A stretch of DNA of 64,000 bases from JAOUEA01 sp963821925 (GCA_963821925.1 CAWGFO010000001.1:434001-498000); one strand, 5' to 3'. Shown: positions 44,143 to 53,219, counted from the first letter of the stretch. The notes: generated by a model from the letters alone, not told the origin. A program made the numbers and translations.

Positions 44143-44406
44143 TCAGGCTTCGGCCGGGCGCCGCACGACCTGCATCCGCTCGCCGCAGTGCCGCGGCACC
44201 TGGAGCTCGCCCAGCCGGGAGACCTTGTACTCGGTGCCGCACTCCCCGCAGACGAGATACACGTCCAGGTCGTCGACGTCTTCGGGCTCGTCGGGCGCCA
44301 CGTCGGCGTCGGGGTCGGGCGCGAGGGACCGGATCGACGCGATCCCGATCCGCCAGATCGCGTAGCCGACCGCGAGCGCGGTGACGATCAGGAACCAGCG
44401 GGGCAT
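44143..44406 (-). CDS. Small membrane-anchored zinc-ribbon protein
   Basis: An 87-residue protein with an N-terminal membrane helix (about 4-22, WFLIVTALAVGYAIWRIGIA), an acidic linker rich in Asp/Glu/Pro and a C-terminal ribbon-like part with CGECGTEY and one further Cys (RHCGERM). The last knuckle has a single cysteine plus His, so zinc binding is plausible rather than certain. TACGGT six bases before the ATG suggests a leaderless mRNA. Function unknown. Confidence 0.75.
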   Translation of the reverse strand: MPRWFLIVTALAVGYAIWRIGIASIRSLAPDPDADVAPDEPEDVDDLDVYLVCGECGTEYKVSRLGELQVPRHCGERMQVVRRPAEA

Positions 44407-44412
44407 GCGACC

Positions 44413-44418
44413 ACCGTA
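44413..44418 (-). promoter_or_regulatory. -10 element (TACGGT) of the small zinc-ribbon gene
   Basis: On the minus strand TACGGT ends six bases before the ATG at 44406. Confidence 0.4.
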
Positions 44419-44443
44419 GCAGCCGGGCCGGGCTCGACCGCCG

Positions 44444-45805
44444 CTAGATCACGCCCTGCGCGAGCATCGCGTCGGCCACCCGCGTGAAGCCGGCGATGTT
44501 CGCGCCGTGGAAGAGGCTGTTGGGCTTCCCGTACTCCTCGGCCGTCTCGCGGCACTGCTGGTGGATCCGCTTCATGATCGTGCGGAGCCGTTCGTCGACG
44601 ACCTCCCGATCCCAGGTCACGCGCATCGAGTTCTGCGACATCTCGAGCCCGCTCACCGCCACGCCGCCCGCGTTCGCGGCCTTCCCCGGTCCGTAGATCA
44701 CGCCGCCGTCGTAGAACGCCTGCACGCCGTCGGGCAGGGTCGGCATGTTCGCGCCTTCGCTCACGAACCGCACCCCGTTGTTCACGAGGTTCCGCGCGTC
44801 CTTCTCGTTGATCTCGTTCTCGATCGCGCTCGGGAACGCCCCGTCGGCGGGCACGTTCCACAACGGGTTGTGGTCGCTGGTCGGGTCGGCCGGCGTGAAG
44901 GTCGCGTGAGGGAAGGCGTCGACGTACTCGCGGATCCGGCCCCGCCGCTCGTTCTTGAGGGCCATCACCCAGTCGAGCTTCTCGCGGTCGATACCGTCCG
45001 GATCGTGGATGAACCCGCCGGTGTCCGACAGCGTGATCGGGACGCCCCCGAGGTCGAGGAGCTTCTCGACCGTGTACTGCGCCACGTTCCCCGAGCCCGA
45101 GACCAGGCACCGCTTGCCCTCGAGCCCGTCGTCGTGGCTGGCGAGCATCTCCTCGGCGAAGTAGACGGCTCCGTACCCGGTGGCCTCCGGTCGGATCAGC
45201 GAGCCGCCCCAGCCGAGCCCCTTGCCCGTCAGGACGCCCGTGTGCTCGTTCCTGATCCGCTTGTACTGCCCGAACAGGAACCCGATCTCGCGCTTGCCGA
45301 CGCCGATGTCCCCCGCGGGGACGTCCGTGTCGGGCCCGACGTGCCGCTGCAGCTCCGTCATGAACGACTGGCAGAACCGCATCACCTCGATTTCGCTCTT
45401 GCCCTTCGGGTCGAAGTCGGCGCCGCCTTTGCCCGCCCCCAGCGGGAGCGTGGTGAGGGCGTTCTTGAAGACCTGCTCGAACGCCAGGAACTTCAGCTTG
45501 CCCAGGTAGACCTTCGGGTGGAACCGCAGCCCGCCCTTGTACGGGCCGATCGCGCTGTTCATCTCGACGCGGTACCCGCGGTTCACGTGCACCTCGCCCG
45601 CGTCGTCGATCCATGGGACCCGGAACATGATCACGCGCTCGGGCTCGACGATGCGCTCGACGATCCGTGCGTCGCGATACTCGGGATGTCGATCGAGGAC
45701 CAGCTCGAGGGACTCCATCACTTCCTCGACGGCCTGCAGGTACTCCGGTTCGTGCGGATCCTTCGCCCGGACCGCCCGCAGCAGCCCGTCGACGTACTCG
45801 CTCAT
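44444..45805 (-). CDS. gdhA: Glutamate dehydrogenase (NADP-type, hexameric)
   Basis: A 453-residue enzyme that joins ammonia and 2-oxoglutarate to glutamate. Catalytic features are GGLRFHPKV, KNALTTLPLGAGKGGADFDPKGKS with the active lysine, PAGDIGVGKREIGFLFGQY and the nucleotide-binding GSGNVAQY. Length and the first motif match the E. coli GdhA group. The small gene at 44143 lies downstream on the same strand but has its own -10 hexamer, so gdhA probably stands alone. Confidence 0.96.
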   Translation of the reverse strand: MSEYVDGLLRAVRAKDPHEPEYLQAVEEVMESLELVLDRHPEYRDARIVERIVEPERVIMFRVPWIDDAGEVHVNRGYRVEMNSAIGPYKGGLRFHPKVYLGKLKFLAFEQVFKNALTTLPLGAGKGGADFDPKGKSEIEVMRFCQSFMTELQRHVGPDTDVPAGDIGVGKREIGFLFGQYKRIRNEHTGVLTGKGLGWGGSLIRPEATGYGAVYFAEEMLASHDDGLEGKRCLVSGSGNVAQYTVEKLLDLGGVPITLSDTGGFIHDPDGIDREKLDWVMALKNERRGRIREYVDAFPHATFTPADPTSDHNPLWNVPADGAFPSAIENEINEKDARNLVNNGVRFVSEGANMPTLPDGVQAFYDGGVIYGPGKAANAGGVAVSGLEMSQNSMRVTWDREVVDERLRTIMKRIHQQCRETAEEYGKPNSLFHGANIAGFTRVADAMLAQGVI

Positions 45806-45917
45806 CTCGTTGCCCCGTTTCCGGTCATCTGGGCGGAGTCTAGGTATCCGCGACGCCCGTGGGAAGGACCGAAAGCCCCACGGGCGCAGCGACGGTTGGG
45901 GTCTGGGGGTCCCGACG

Positions 45918-47729
45918 CTACGCGGGATCGGCGTCGATCCCCGGCACCGTGCGCGCGAAGAAGTCGAGGATCGTCCGCTGCTGGCGGACGTCCTCGTCGA
46001 TGTCGAAGGACCCGTGTCCGGTCGGGAACAGGTACACCTCGTGCGGATGGTTCCGCGCCTTCAGCGCGTCGACGTACGCGAGCGCCTGCCGGAGCGGGCA
46101 CCGGCTGTCGTTCTCACCGATCACGAAGAGGACCGGGGCCGTCACCTTGTCCGCGTGCACGATCGGATTCCGGGTGGCCATCAGCTCCGGCACCTCGGTC
46201 GGCGCCCCACCCAGCAGGGCTCGGTCGTACGCCTGCAGGATCGGGGACATGTCGTCGTAGCTCATGACGTAGTCGCCGACGGGCACGCCGGCGAGCCCGG
46301 CGAGCCAGAGCTCGGGGTGGGTGCCGAGCTCCATCAGGGTGAGGTAGCCGCCCCACGACCAGCCGCCGATCGCCGCGCGCTCGGGATCGGCGACCCCTTC
46401 CGCGACGAGATCGGCGAGGGCGGCGTTCAGGTCCTCGATCTCGGGCCCGCCGATGTCCCCGATCAGGGTGTCCCGCCACTCGGCGCCGAACCCCGTCGAC
46501 CCCCGGTAGTTCACGAGCCCCACCGCGAACCCGGCGTCGACATAGGCCTGCACCTCCGGGGACCACCGGTCCTCGTCGAGCCAGGTTGGGCCGCCGTGCG
46601 GATGCATCAGGAAGGGCCACGGGCCCTCGCCCTCGGGCGTGACGTAGAAGCCGTGCACGGACTGCCCGTGCTCGTTCTGGAAGCGCCACGAGACGTAGGG
46701 GCGGCCCTCGGGCGCACGCTCGCCCTCCGGAGCCAGCACCTCGACACCGGTGTCGTCGAGGATCCGCGGGGCGGTCGTACCCGAGGCGTGCCGCAGCCAG
46801 ACCCGCCCGTCGGGCCGGACACGCCCGCCGCTGACCTGGCCTTCGGGGTGCTCGATCGGCGTGCGCGTGCCGTCGGCGAGGTCGAACCGGTACAGCCGAT
46901 GGCGGCCCTCGTGCTCGTGGCGAAGGAGCAGCGCCGACGCGTCGGGCCACCAGTCGAGGACCAGCACCGGCCCCTCGAGCCCGGTCTCGAGGTCGCGCCA
47001 TCCGCCGGAGGACGGCTCCCAGATCGCCGGGGCCGCCTCGCCCCCACGCTCGTGGATCACGACGAGACGCTGATCGCCTTCGATCGGCGACCATGCTGCC
47101 GCATCCAGGCTCCTGCCCTCGTCCACCTGCTCGGCGACCACCGCGCCCGTGCGCGGGTCCACGACGCGGAGCGCCGGGTGCATCAGGTTGCCGTGCTCGC
47201 TGTGCGAGAGGCAGAGCAGCGCGCCGTCGGTGGAGAGCCCGCCGCGGTTGTAGCCGTCACCACCGGCCACCCCCACGAACTCGGTGCTCCGGTAGAGCTC
47301 CTTGGCCTCGCCGCCCTCGAGGGCGACGTAGACGGCGAACCCATCGCGGTCGCTGACCGACGCGGCCGTCACGCCCGGCGCCACGGCGAACCCCTCGTTC
47401 CAGCCCTGCGGCACGCCCTCGAGGAAGGGACGGGCGTCGCCCCCCGCGAAGGGCTGCGCGAACCACCGGCCGGACTCGTCACCGTTCTCGTCCTGCCAGT
47501 ACAGAACGTGCGCGCCGTCGACGTCGAACGACGCGGTCACGACGCCCACCGGATGGTCCGTGACCTTGCGCCGCAGACCGGTTCCCGGGTTCCAGACGTG
47601 CACCTGCCAGATCCCGCTCTCGGTCCCCTCGTAGCCGATCCGGTCGGGGGCGCGCGTGGGCCAATCGGGCATGGACAGCGTGGGCGCGCGGAACCGCCGC
47701 TCCCACCGAGGCATCGAAGGATCGCTCAT
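45918..47729 (-). CDS. S9 family (prolyl oligopeptidase-type) peptidase
   Basis: A 603-residue protein. An N-terminal beta-propeller region (about 1-350, with WSP/DG-type repeats) is followed by an alpha/beta hydrolase domain (about 360-600). The catalytic serine is in GGWSWGGYLT, the acid in IGENDSRCP and the histidine in TGHGSFD. It is of the acylaminoacyl-peptidase/dipeptidyl-peptidase group and would cut short peptides in the cytoplasm; no signal peptide. TAGGGT six bases before the ATG suggests a leaderless mRNA. Confidence 0.93.
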   Translation of the reverse strand: MSDPSMPRWERRFRAPTLSMPDWPTRAPDRIGYEGTESGIWQVHVWNPGTGLRRKVTDHPVGVVTASFDVDGAHVLYWQDENGDESGRWFAQPFAGGDARPFLEGVPQGWNEGFAVAPGVTAASVSDRDGFAVYVALEGGEAKELYRSTEFVGVAGGDGYNRGGLSTDGALLCLSHSEHGNLMHPALRVVDPRTGAVVAEQVDEGRSLDAAAWSPIEGDQRLVVIHERGGEAAPAIWEPSSGGWRDLETGLEGPVLVLDWWPDASALLLRHEHEGRHRLYRFDLADGTRTPIEHPEGQVSGGRVRPDGRVWLRHASGTTAPRILDDTGVEVLAPEGERAPEGRPYVSWRFQNEHGQSVHGFYVTPEGEGPWPFLMHPHGGPTWLDEDRWSPEVQAYVDAGFAVGLVNYRGSTGFGAEWRDTLIGDIGGPEIEDLNAALADLVAEGVADPERAAIGGWSWGGYLTLMELGTHPELWLAGLAGVPVGDYVMSYDDMSPILQAYDRALLGGAPTEVPELMATRNPIVHADKVTAPVLFVIGENDSRCPLRQALAYVDALKARNHPHEVYLFPTGHGSFDIDEDVRQQRTILDFFARTVPGIDADPA

Positions 47730-47735
47730 CCGGAC

Positions 47736-47741
47736 ACCCTA
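47736..47741 (-). promoter_or_regulatory. -10 element (TAGGGT) of the S9 peptidase gene
   Basis: On the minus strand TAGGGT ends six bases before the ATG at 47729. Confidence 0.45.
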
Positions 47742-47813
47742 CCGAGGAGACCCGGTCCGGGCGAGTTCCCGGGGCTCCCGTTCTTGCTGCCTCGCGCCGC
47801 GACGAAGGTCGCG

Positions 47814-50135
47814 TCAGTCCCCGGCCCGCGCGATCGCGGCGAGGACCCGCTCGGGCGACAGCGGGAGGTCCAGATGTCGGACGCCGAGATGGCGCACCGC
47901 ATCGACGGCCGCGTTCTGCACGGCGGGCGTCGATCCGATGCAGGCCGACTCGCCGATCCCCTTCGCGCCCAAGGGGTTCGTGGGCGTAGGCGTCTCCGTG
48001 TGCGCCGTCTCGAACCAGGGGAACTCCGCGGCCGAGGGCATGCCGTACGTCGTGAGCGTGGCGCTCAACGGGTTCCCGAGCTCGTCGAACACGACCTCTT
48101 CGAAGAGGGCCTGCGCGATGCCCTGGGCCAGCCCTCCGTGCACCTGGCCGTCGACGAGCATCGGGCTCAGGATCCGGCCGCAGTCGTCGACCGCGATATG
48201 GCGGACCAACCGCACCGCGCCCGTTTCGATGTCCACCTCGACCACGGCCACGTGGGCGCCGAACGGGAACGACGACGACGACTGACGGAACCGGCCCGCC
48301 GACACGAGCCCGGGCTCAAGGTCCGAGGGCAGCAGCGCGGGATCGCTGGCCACGGCGGCGAGCTCGGCCCACGTGATCGACCGGTCCGGCGCGCCGTGCA
48401 CCGCGAAGCGGCCGTCGGCCGGCGGGTCGACGTCGGCCTCGTCGGCCTCGAGCAGGTGCGCGGCCAGACGGCGGGCCTTCTCGATCACCTTCCCGGCCTG
48501 CTCGACGACCGCCGATCCCCCCGCCTGCAGCGACCGAGATCCCCACGTCCCTTGGCCCCGCGGGACGACCCCCGTATCGGAATGCACAACGCGCACGGCG
48601 TCGAACGGCACCCCGAGCACGGCGGCGGTCATCTGGGCGAACGCGGTCTCATGGCCCTGCCCGTTCGGGGTCACGCCGGTGAGCACCGTCACGCCGCCGT
48701 CCGGATGGACCTCGACCGATCCGAACTCCTTCGACGAGAACGAGGTGATCTCGACATACGTGCACAGGCCGATCCCGAGCTGCAGATGGTCGCCACGCGC
48801 GCGGCGGGTCGCCTGCTCGGCGCGGAGCGCCGGGTAGTCGGCGATCCTCAGCGCCTCGTCGAGGGCGCGTTCGTAGTCGCCCGAGTCGTACGTGGTGCCG
48901 GAGGCCGTCGTGTACGGGAAGACATCGGGCGGGATCAGGTTCTTCCGCCTGACCTCCGCAGGGTCGAGGGCCAGGGCGTCGGCCACCAGGTCGAGGGCGC
49001 GTTCGATCAGCGCGGTCGCCTCCGGACGCCCGGCGCCGCGGTACGGCGCGATCGGGGTCGCGTTCGTCACGACGCTCCGCCCGCGGCTCGCGATCCGTGG
49101 GATCGCGTACACCCCCGACAACATCTCCTGCGTCGTGACCGGCAGGAACGCCGCGATCGGATAGGCACCCATGTCCGCGAGCAGGTCGGCCCGCAGACCG
49201 ACGATCGTGCCGTCGCGGCGGGCGCCGATCCGGACGTGCTGGACCTGTCCGCGCCCGTGGGTCAGGCCGAGCATGCTCTCGGTGCGCGTCTCGGCCCACC
49301 GTACCGGCCTGCCGGCGAGCACCGCGGCCTTCGCCACCGCCAGGTACTCGGGATAGACCTGCAGCTTCGCCCCGAACCCACCGCCCACGTCGGGCGCGAT
49401 CGTGCGCACCTGCGCCTTCTCGAGCCCGAGCGCCTCGGCGATGTCGTCGCGGACGTCGAACGGGATCTGGGTCGACACCCACACCGTGACCCCCCCGCCC
49501 GACTCGGGCACCACGGCGATCGCGTTCGTCTCCATCGGGACGGGCGCGAGCCGCTGGTTCACGAACCGCCCTTCGACCACGACGTCGGCGCCCGCGAGCA
49601 CGTCCTCTTCCCAATCGGTCTCGAAGGCGTTCGCGACGTTCGAGCCGCGCGCCGGCCAGAGCAAGGGAGCGCCGTCGTCGGCGGCGCGCTCCACGTCGGT
49701 CACCGCCTCGAGCGGCTCGTACTCGGGCTGCACGAGCTCGACGGCGTCCTCTCCGGCCGCGAGCGACTCGGCGAGGATCAGCGCGAACGGTTCCCCGACG
49801 AACCGCACCGTGTCGCGCGCGAGGACCTCGCGGCCGAACACGCCTTCCAGGGTCCCGCTCGCCCCCTCGACGTTGCCGCTCGGCGGCATCGGGGGCAGCG
49901 AGAGGTCGTCCGCCGTGTAAACGGCGATCACCCCCGGGGAGTCGCGCGCCGCGTCGAGGTCCACCCCCAGCAGGCGGGCGTGCGGCATGATGGAGCGAAC
50001 GAACATCGCCCGCACCGCGCCCTCGATCGGGATGTTCTCAACGTATCGGCCCCGGCCCCGGAGGAACCTCGGGTCTTCAGAACGGAGCGCCGAGACGCCG
50101 AACATCGAGGGAGGCAGGATCGTCACGGGGCCCAT
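47814..50135 (-). CDS. Molybdenum hydroxylase large subunit (CoxL form II / aldehyde oxidase type)
   Basis: A 773-residue catalytic subunit of the xanthine oxidase family that binds molybdopterin cytosine dinucleotide. It begins FGVSALRSEDPRFLRGRGRY. It has the Mo-site motif PYRGAGRPEA, which matches form II (AYRGAGR) rather than the CO dehydrogenase form I (AYRCSFR), and the base Glu in GAKGIGESACIG. The usual FAD (medium) and [2Fe-2S] (small) subunits are not next to it. ATG at 50135 was chosen; an internal ATG at 50105 is possible. Substrate could be an aldehyde or heterocycle; CO oxidation is not implied. Confidence 0.9.
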   Translation of the reverse strand: MGPVTILPPSMFGVSALRSEDPRFLRGRGRYVENIPIEGAVRAMFVRSIMPHARLLGVDLDAARDSPGVIAVYTADDLSLPPMPPSGNVEGASGTLEGVFGREVLARDTVRFVGEPFALILAESLAAGEDAVELVQPEYEPLEAVTDVERAADDGAPLLWPARGSNVANAFETDWEEDVLAGADVVVEGRFVNQRLAPVPMETNAIAVVPESGGGVTVWVSTQIPFDVRDDIAEALGLEKAQVRTIAPDVGGGFGAKLQVYPEYLAVAKAAVLAGRPVRWAETRTESMLGLTHGRGQVQHVRIGARRDGTIVGLRADLLADMGAYPIAAFLPVTTQEMLSGVYAIPRIASRGRSVVTNATPIAPYRGAGRPEATALIERALDLVADALALDPAEVRRKNLIPPDVFPYTTASGTTYDSGDYERALDEALRIADYPALRAEQATRRARGDHLQLGIGLCTYVEITSFSSKEFGSVEVHPDGGVTVLTGVTPNGQGHETAFAQMTAAVLGVPFDAVRVVHSDTGVVPRGQGTWGSRSLQAGGSAVVEQAGKVIEKARRLAAHLLEADEADVDPPADGRFAVHGAPDRSITWAELAAVASDPALLPSDLEPGLVSAGRFRQSSSSFPFGAHVAVVEVDIETGAVRLVRHIAVDDCGRILSPMLVDGQVHGGLAQGIAQALFEEVVFDELGNPLSATLTTYGMPSAAEFPWFETAHTETPTPTNPLGAKGIGESACIGSTPAVQNAAVDAVRHLGVRHLDLPLSPERVLAAIARAGD

Positions 50136-50174
50136 GCTCGCACACGGGCTCCCGCGCAGAGGGGGAAGGTCCGG

Positions 50175-51293
50175 ATGAGGCATCTCCGCGCCGTCGCGAC
50201 GGCGGTTGCGGCCGTAGCGCTCGTCCTCGGAACCGCGACCGGCGCCGTGGCCGCGCGGGCTCGGGTGGTGCCCGTCGCGGCGCTCGACGACCCGGTCGGG
50301 TTCACGTTCACGCCGAACGGGCGGGTCGTCTACCTGGAGCGCGCCACGGGTGAGGTCCGGTTCCTGAACCCTCGGACCGGCGCTGACCACCTCTTCTTCC
50401 GGATCAGGGGCCTGAACAGCGACGGCGAGCGCGGCGCCCTGGGCGTGGCGCTCCACCCAGCCTGGCCACGGCAGCCGTTCGTCTACGTCTACGTCACGCG
50501 TGCGTTCGGCGACCGTCCGCTCCAGAACCAGCTCGTGCGCATCCGCGACGTGGCCGGACACGGCGCGGGGATGCGGATCCTGCTGCGCTCGCCGATCGGC
50601 TCACGGGCGAACCACAACGGCGGCCGGATCCTGTTCGGTCCCGACGGCAAGCTCTACGTCGTGATCGGTGACGGCGGCGAGGATCCGGGCACGGCGCAGG
50701 ATCTCTCGGCCTCCGAGCCGCGCGGCAAGGTCCTGCGGCTCAACCCGAACGGCACCGTCCCGGCCACGAACCCGATCGCGGACAACCCGCTGTGGTCCTA
50801 CGGACACCGCAATTCGATCGGGATGGCCTTCGACCCCGAGACCGGCTCGTTGTGGGAGACCGAGAACGGCCCTGACTGCAACGACGAGGTGAACCTGATC
50901 GTCGAGGGCGGGAACTTCGCCTGGGGGCCGACCCAGCAGTGTGGGATCGACACCACGCCGCTCGACACGAACCGCGACGGCCCCGACCCGAAGCGACTGC
51001 CGGCCGCGTGGTTCGAGCGGACGATCGCGATCACCGGCGCGGCTTTCTGCGAGGGATGCGGGCTCGGCCCGTCGTTCGAGGGCGACCTGCTGTTCGGGTG
51101 CGCGAACGGGAACTGCAAGGCCACCGTCGGCCCGCTCGGCCGGTTCGACCTGAACGGGGCGCGCGACGCGCTCGCGGCCCCCGAGGAGGTCCGCACCCGG
51201 TTCGACGGACCGGTCTATTCGATCGAGGTCGCGCCCAGCGGGCGGATCTGGTTCAGCGATTACCGTGGTATCTACCGACTGGCGCACGCGTGA
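50175..51293 (+). CDS. Secreted PQQ-type sugar dehydrogenase-like beta-propeller protein (paralogue 1)
   Basis: A 372-residue exported protein. A signal peptide (about 1-27) has a basic start MRHLRA and an AVA-A cleavage site. The mature part resembles soluble aldose dehydrogenases/Hedgehog-interacting-like propellers: FTPNGRVVYLERATGEV, GALGVALHP, HNGGRILFGPDGKLYVVIGDGG, RGKVLRLNPNGT, GHRNSIGMAFDP and WETENGP. Near the C-terminus an unusual AFCEGCGLG adds a CxxC pair. PQQ dependence is unproven. ATG at 50175 has an upstream GGGGGAAGG. Its stop is 29 bases before the start of a close paralogue. Confidence 0.88.
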   Translation: MRHLRAVATAVAAVALVLGTATGAVAARARVVPVAALDDPVGFTFTPNGRVVYLERATGEVRFLNPRTGADHLFFRIRGLNSDGERGALGVALHPAWPRQPFVYVYVTRAFGDRPLQNQLVRIRDVAGHGAGMRILLRSPIGSRANHNGGRILFGPDGKLYVVIGDGGEDPGTAQDLSASEPRGKVLRLNPNGTVPATNPIADNPLWSYGHRNSIGMAFDPETGSLWETENGPDCNDEVNLIVEGGNFAWGPTQQCGIDTTPLDTNRDGPDPKRLPAAWFERTIAITGAAFCEGCGLGPSFEGDLLFGCANGNCKATVGPLGRFDLNGARDALAAPEEVRTRFDGPVYSIEVAPSGRIWFSDYRGIYRLAHA

Positions 51294-51322
51294 TGCGCGA
51301 CGACCGAGGGGAGCATGCATCG

Positions 51323-52417
51323 ATGCGAGGGACGAGGATCGCGGCGGCGCTCGTCGCGTTGACGCTCACCGGCACCGCGCTGGTGGGCGCCGCGGGACCC
51401 GCGGCCGCCGGGACCGGGGTGGGCACCGTGAAGGTGAAGGGCGGTCTGAACGACCCGGCGGGGTTCACGTTCACCCCGAAGGGCGTGATCGTCTACGCCG
51501 AACGTGCTACGGGCGAGATCCGTTACCTGAATCCTGCGACGGATCACGACCGGTTGTTGATGACGATCCCCGGCGTGAACGGCAGCGGTGAACGAGGCGC
51601 GCTCGGCGTGGCGCTGCACCCCCGGTGGCCCCAGAAGAAGTTCGTGTACGTGTACGTCACGCGCTCCACAGCGGACGGTCTGCGCAACCAGATCGTGCGG
51701 ATCCACGACGGGAGCGGCGCGGGTACCGCGATGAAGGTGCTGCTCTCGGTCCCCGCGAGTGCGGATCCGTACCACAACGGCGGGCGGATCCTGTTCGGTC
51801 CCGATCGGATGCTGTACGCGATCGTCGGGGACGGGCACGACTCGTCGAACGCTCAGGACCGCTCGAACAACCTGCGCGGCAAGATCCTCCGCCTGAACCC
51901 CGACGGGTCGATCCCCGCCGACAACCCGGGCGGCCACAAGTGGTGGGCGTACGGGATCCGCAACTCGTTCGGGTTCGCGTTCGACCCGCAGACCGGGAGC
52001 CTCTGGGAGACCGAGAACGGTCCGGAGTGCAACGACGAGCTGAACCTGATCGTCCGGGGCGGGAACTACGCGTGGGGACCGAACGAGACCTGCGCCGGAA
52101 GCGCGCCTGGGAACACGAACCAGGACGGGAAGAACCGCCGTCTCCCCGAAGACTGGTGGACGACGACGATCGGCATCACCGGCGCGGCGTTCTGCGACGG
52201 CTGTGGCCTGGGCGCGGCCGCCGAGGGCGACCTGTTCCTGGGCGCCTGCTGCGACGGGGGGGTCATCCAGCAGCTCGAGCTCAACGCGGGGCGCGACGGC
52301 GTGATGAGCCGCACCGACGTGGGGACGGCGCCGGGGGGCGCGATCTACTCGATGGAGGTCGGTCCGAACGGCTCGATCTACTTCAGCGACTACGAGGCGA
52401 TCTACCGGATCACATGA
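51323..52417 (+). CDS. Secreted PQQ-type sugar dehydrogenase-like beta-propeller protein (paralogue 2)
   Basis: A 364-residue paralogue of the preceding gene, with the same motifs in the same order (HNGGRILFGPD, RGKILRLNPDGS, RNSFGFAFDP, WETENGPECNDELNLI) and the same AFCDGCGLG cysteine pair, plus a further ACCDGG. The start ATG at 51323 is preferred because it gives an ideal signal peptide (MRGTRIAAALVALTLTG, cleavage near AAA-G) and a GAGGGGAG Shine-Dalgarno. An in-frame ATG at 51293 that overlaps the upstream stop is the alternative. A tandem duplication has produced the two genes. Confidence 0.88.
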   Translation: MRGTRIAAALVALTLTGTALVGAAGPAAAGTGVGTVKVKGGLNDPAGFTFTPKGVIVYAERATGEIRYLNPATDHDRLLMTIPGVNGSGERGALGVALHPRWPQKKFVYVYVTRSTADGLRNQIVRIHDGSGAGTAMKVLLSVPASADPYHNGGRILFGPDRMLYAIVGDGHDSSNAQDRSNNLRGKILRLNPDGSIPADNPGGHKWWAYGIRNSFGFAFDPQTGSLWETENGPECNDELNLIVRGGNYAWGPNETCAGSAPGNTNQDGKNRRLPEDWWTTTIGITGAAFCDGCGLGAAAEGDLFLGACCDGGVIQQLELNAGRDGVMSRTDVGTAPGGAIYSMEVGPNGSIYFSDYEAIYRIT

Positions 52418-52511
52418 GCCGGGGGCGTCTCTGGCCCGATCCGCCGCGGTAGGAGTACCCTCGGCGTAACGCCCGGCTCCCGGGTCCGCACGAACCCTCG
52501 GGAGGTGATCC

Positions 52512-52640
52512 ATGGACATCGGAGCCCCGAAGCGGATCATCGAGGTCGAACCGGCGGAGCTCCCCGTGCCCGGACCCGTGCGCGAGGAGCCGCTCCCGGC
52601 GGCCGAACCGGTACCCGCCCCCGTCGAGCCCGGCCACTAG
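52512..52640 (+). CDS. 42-residue proline/glutamate-rich conserved small protein
   Basis: Starts MDIGAPKRIIEVEPAELPVP and continues with proline- and glutamate-rich sequence to a TAG at 52638. The Shine-Dalgarno GGAGGTGATC is a full 10-base complement of the usual 16S 3' end, one base before the ATG region, which strongly supports translation. From memory, similar tiny proteins starting MDIG-P are found in many actinobacteria, with no known role. No membrane helix. The next gene starts 3 bases after its stop. Confidence 0.75.
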   Translation: MDIGAPKRIIEVEPAELPVPGPVREEPLPAAEPVPAPVEPGH

Positions 52641-52643
52641 CCC

Positions 52644-53219
52644 GTGTCCCGCGTCGACACCGACCTCGTCGCCGCGGTCGAGCGATCGACCGAGCCGATC
52701 GTCGCGTGGCGCTCGTGGGCCCTGACCGGCCACAGGGACGGCACGAAACTCCTCCTGCGGCCCGTCGCGGGGCGCGCGCATCCGTGGCGCCCGCGGGAGC
52801 CCGCGACCGCGACGTGCAAGCGGAGCGGGGTCTTCCACGAGGCACCGGCGGTCGGCTGCACGTGCGGCCTCCATGCTTCCCAGACGCTCGACATCCTGCG
52901 GAGGACGAAGTGCCCGGCCGTGCTCGGGCGCGTGGCGCTCTGGGGCCGGGTCGTCGAGCACGAGCTCGGCTACCGAGCGCGGTTCGGATACCCGCAGCGC
53001 CTGCGGCTGATCTGCCAGTTCTGCTTCTGGCAGAAGGGCCCGCTCGGGCGGGCGCCGGCCGTCGTGGCCTTCTACCCGCGGGACGAGCTGGTGCCGCTCT
53101 GCGCCACCCACCTCGAGTCGGCGCAGGCGAACGGGATGCCACCCAGGAGGCTGCTGCCCGCGGATCTCGTGGATCAGTGCCTGCGGGAGACCTACGCCGT
53201 CGACCCGCTCGCGATCTGA
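52644..53219 (+). CDS. Conserved cysteine-containing protein of unknown function
   Basis: A 191-residue soluble protein. The N-terminal part has IVAWRSWALTG, then a cysteine cluster (ATCKRSG, VGCTCGLHA), then GRVALWGRVVEHELGYRARFGYPQRL and ICQFCFWQKG with a CxxC. The spacing suggests a zinc or structural cysteine site. I do not recognise a named family, although similar WRSW...CxCGLHA...LWG patterns occur in other actinobacterial proteins. GTG start at 52644, 3 bases after the small MDIG protein. Codon use is normal for the window. Confidence 0.75.
   Translation: MSRVDTDLVAAVERSTEPIVAWRSWALTGHRDGTKLLLRPVAGRAHPWRPREPATATCKRSGVFHEAPAVGCTCGLHASQTLDILRRTKCPAVLGRVALWGRVVEHELGYRARFGYPQRLRLICQFCFWQKGPLGRAPAVVAFYPRDELVPLCATHLESAQANGMPPRRLLPADLVDQCLRETYAVDPLAI

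Noticed and set aside
45537..51293. A 1918-residue plus-strand open frame
   Set aside because: Most of it is antisense to gdhA, the S9 peptidase and the CoxL gene; it is Arg/His-rich shadow coding from high GC. Only the last part (from 50175) is a real gene.
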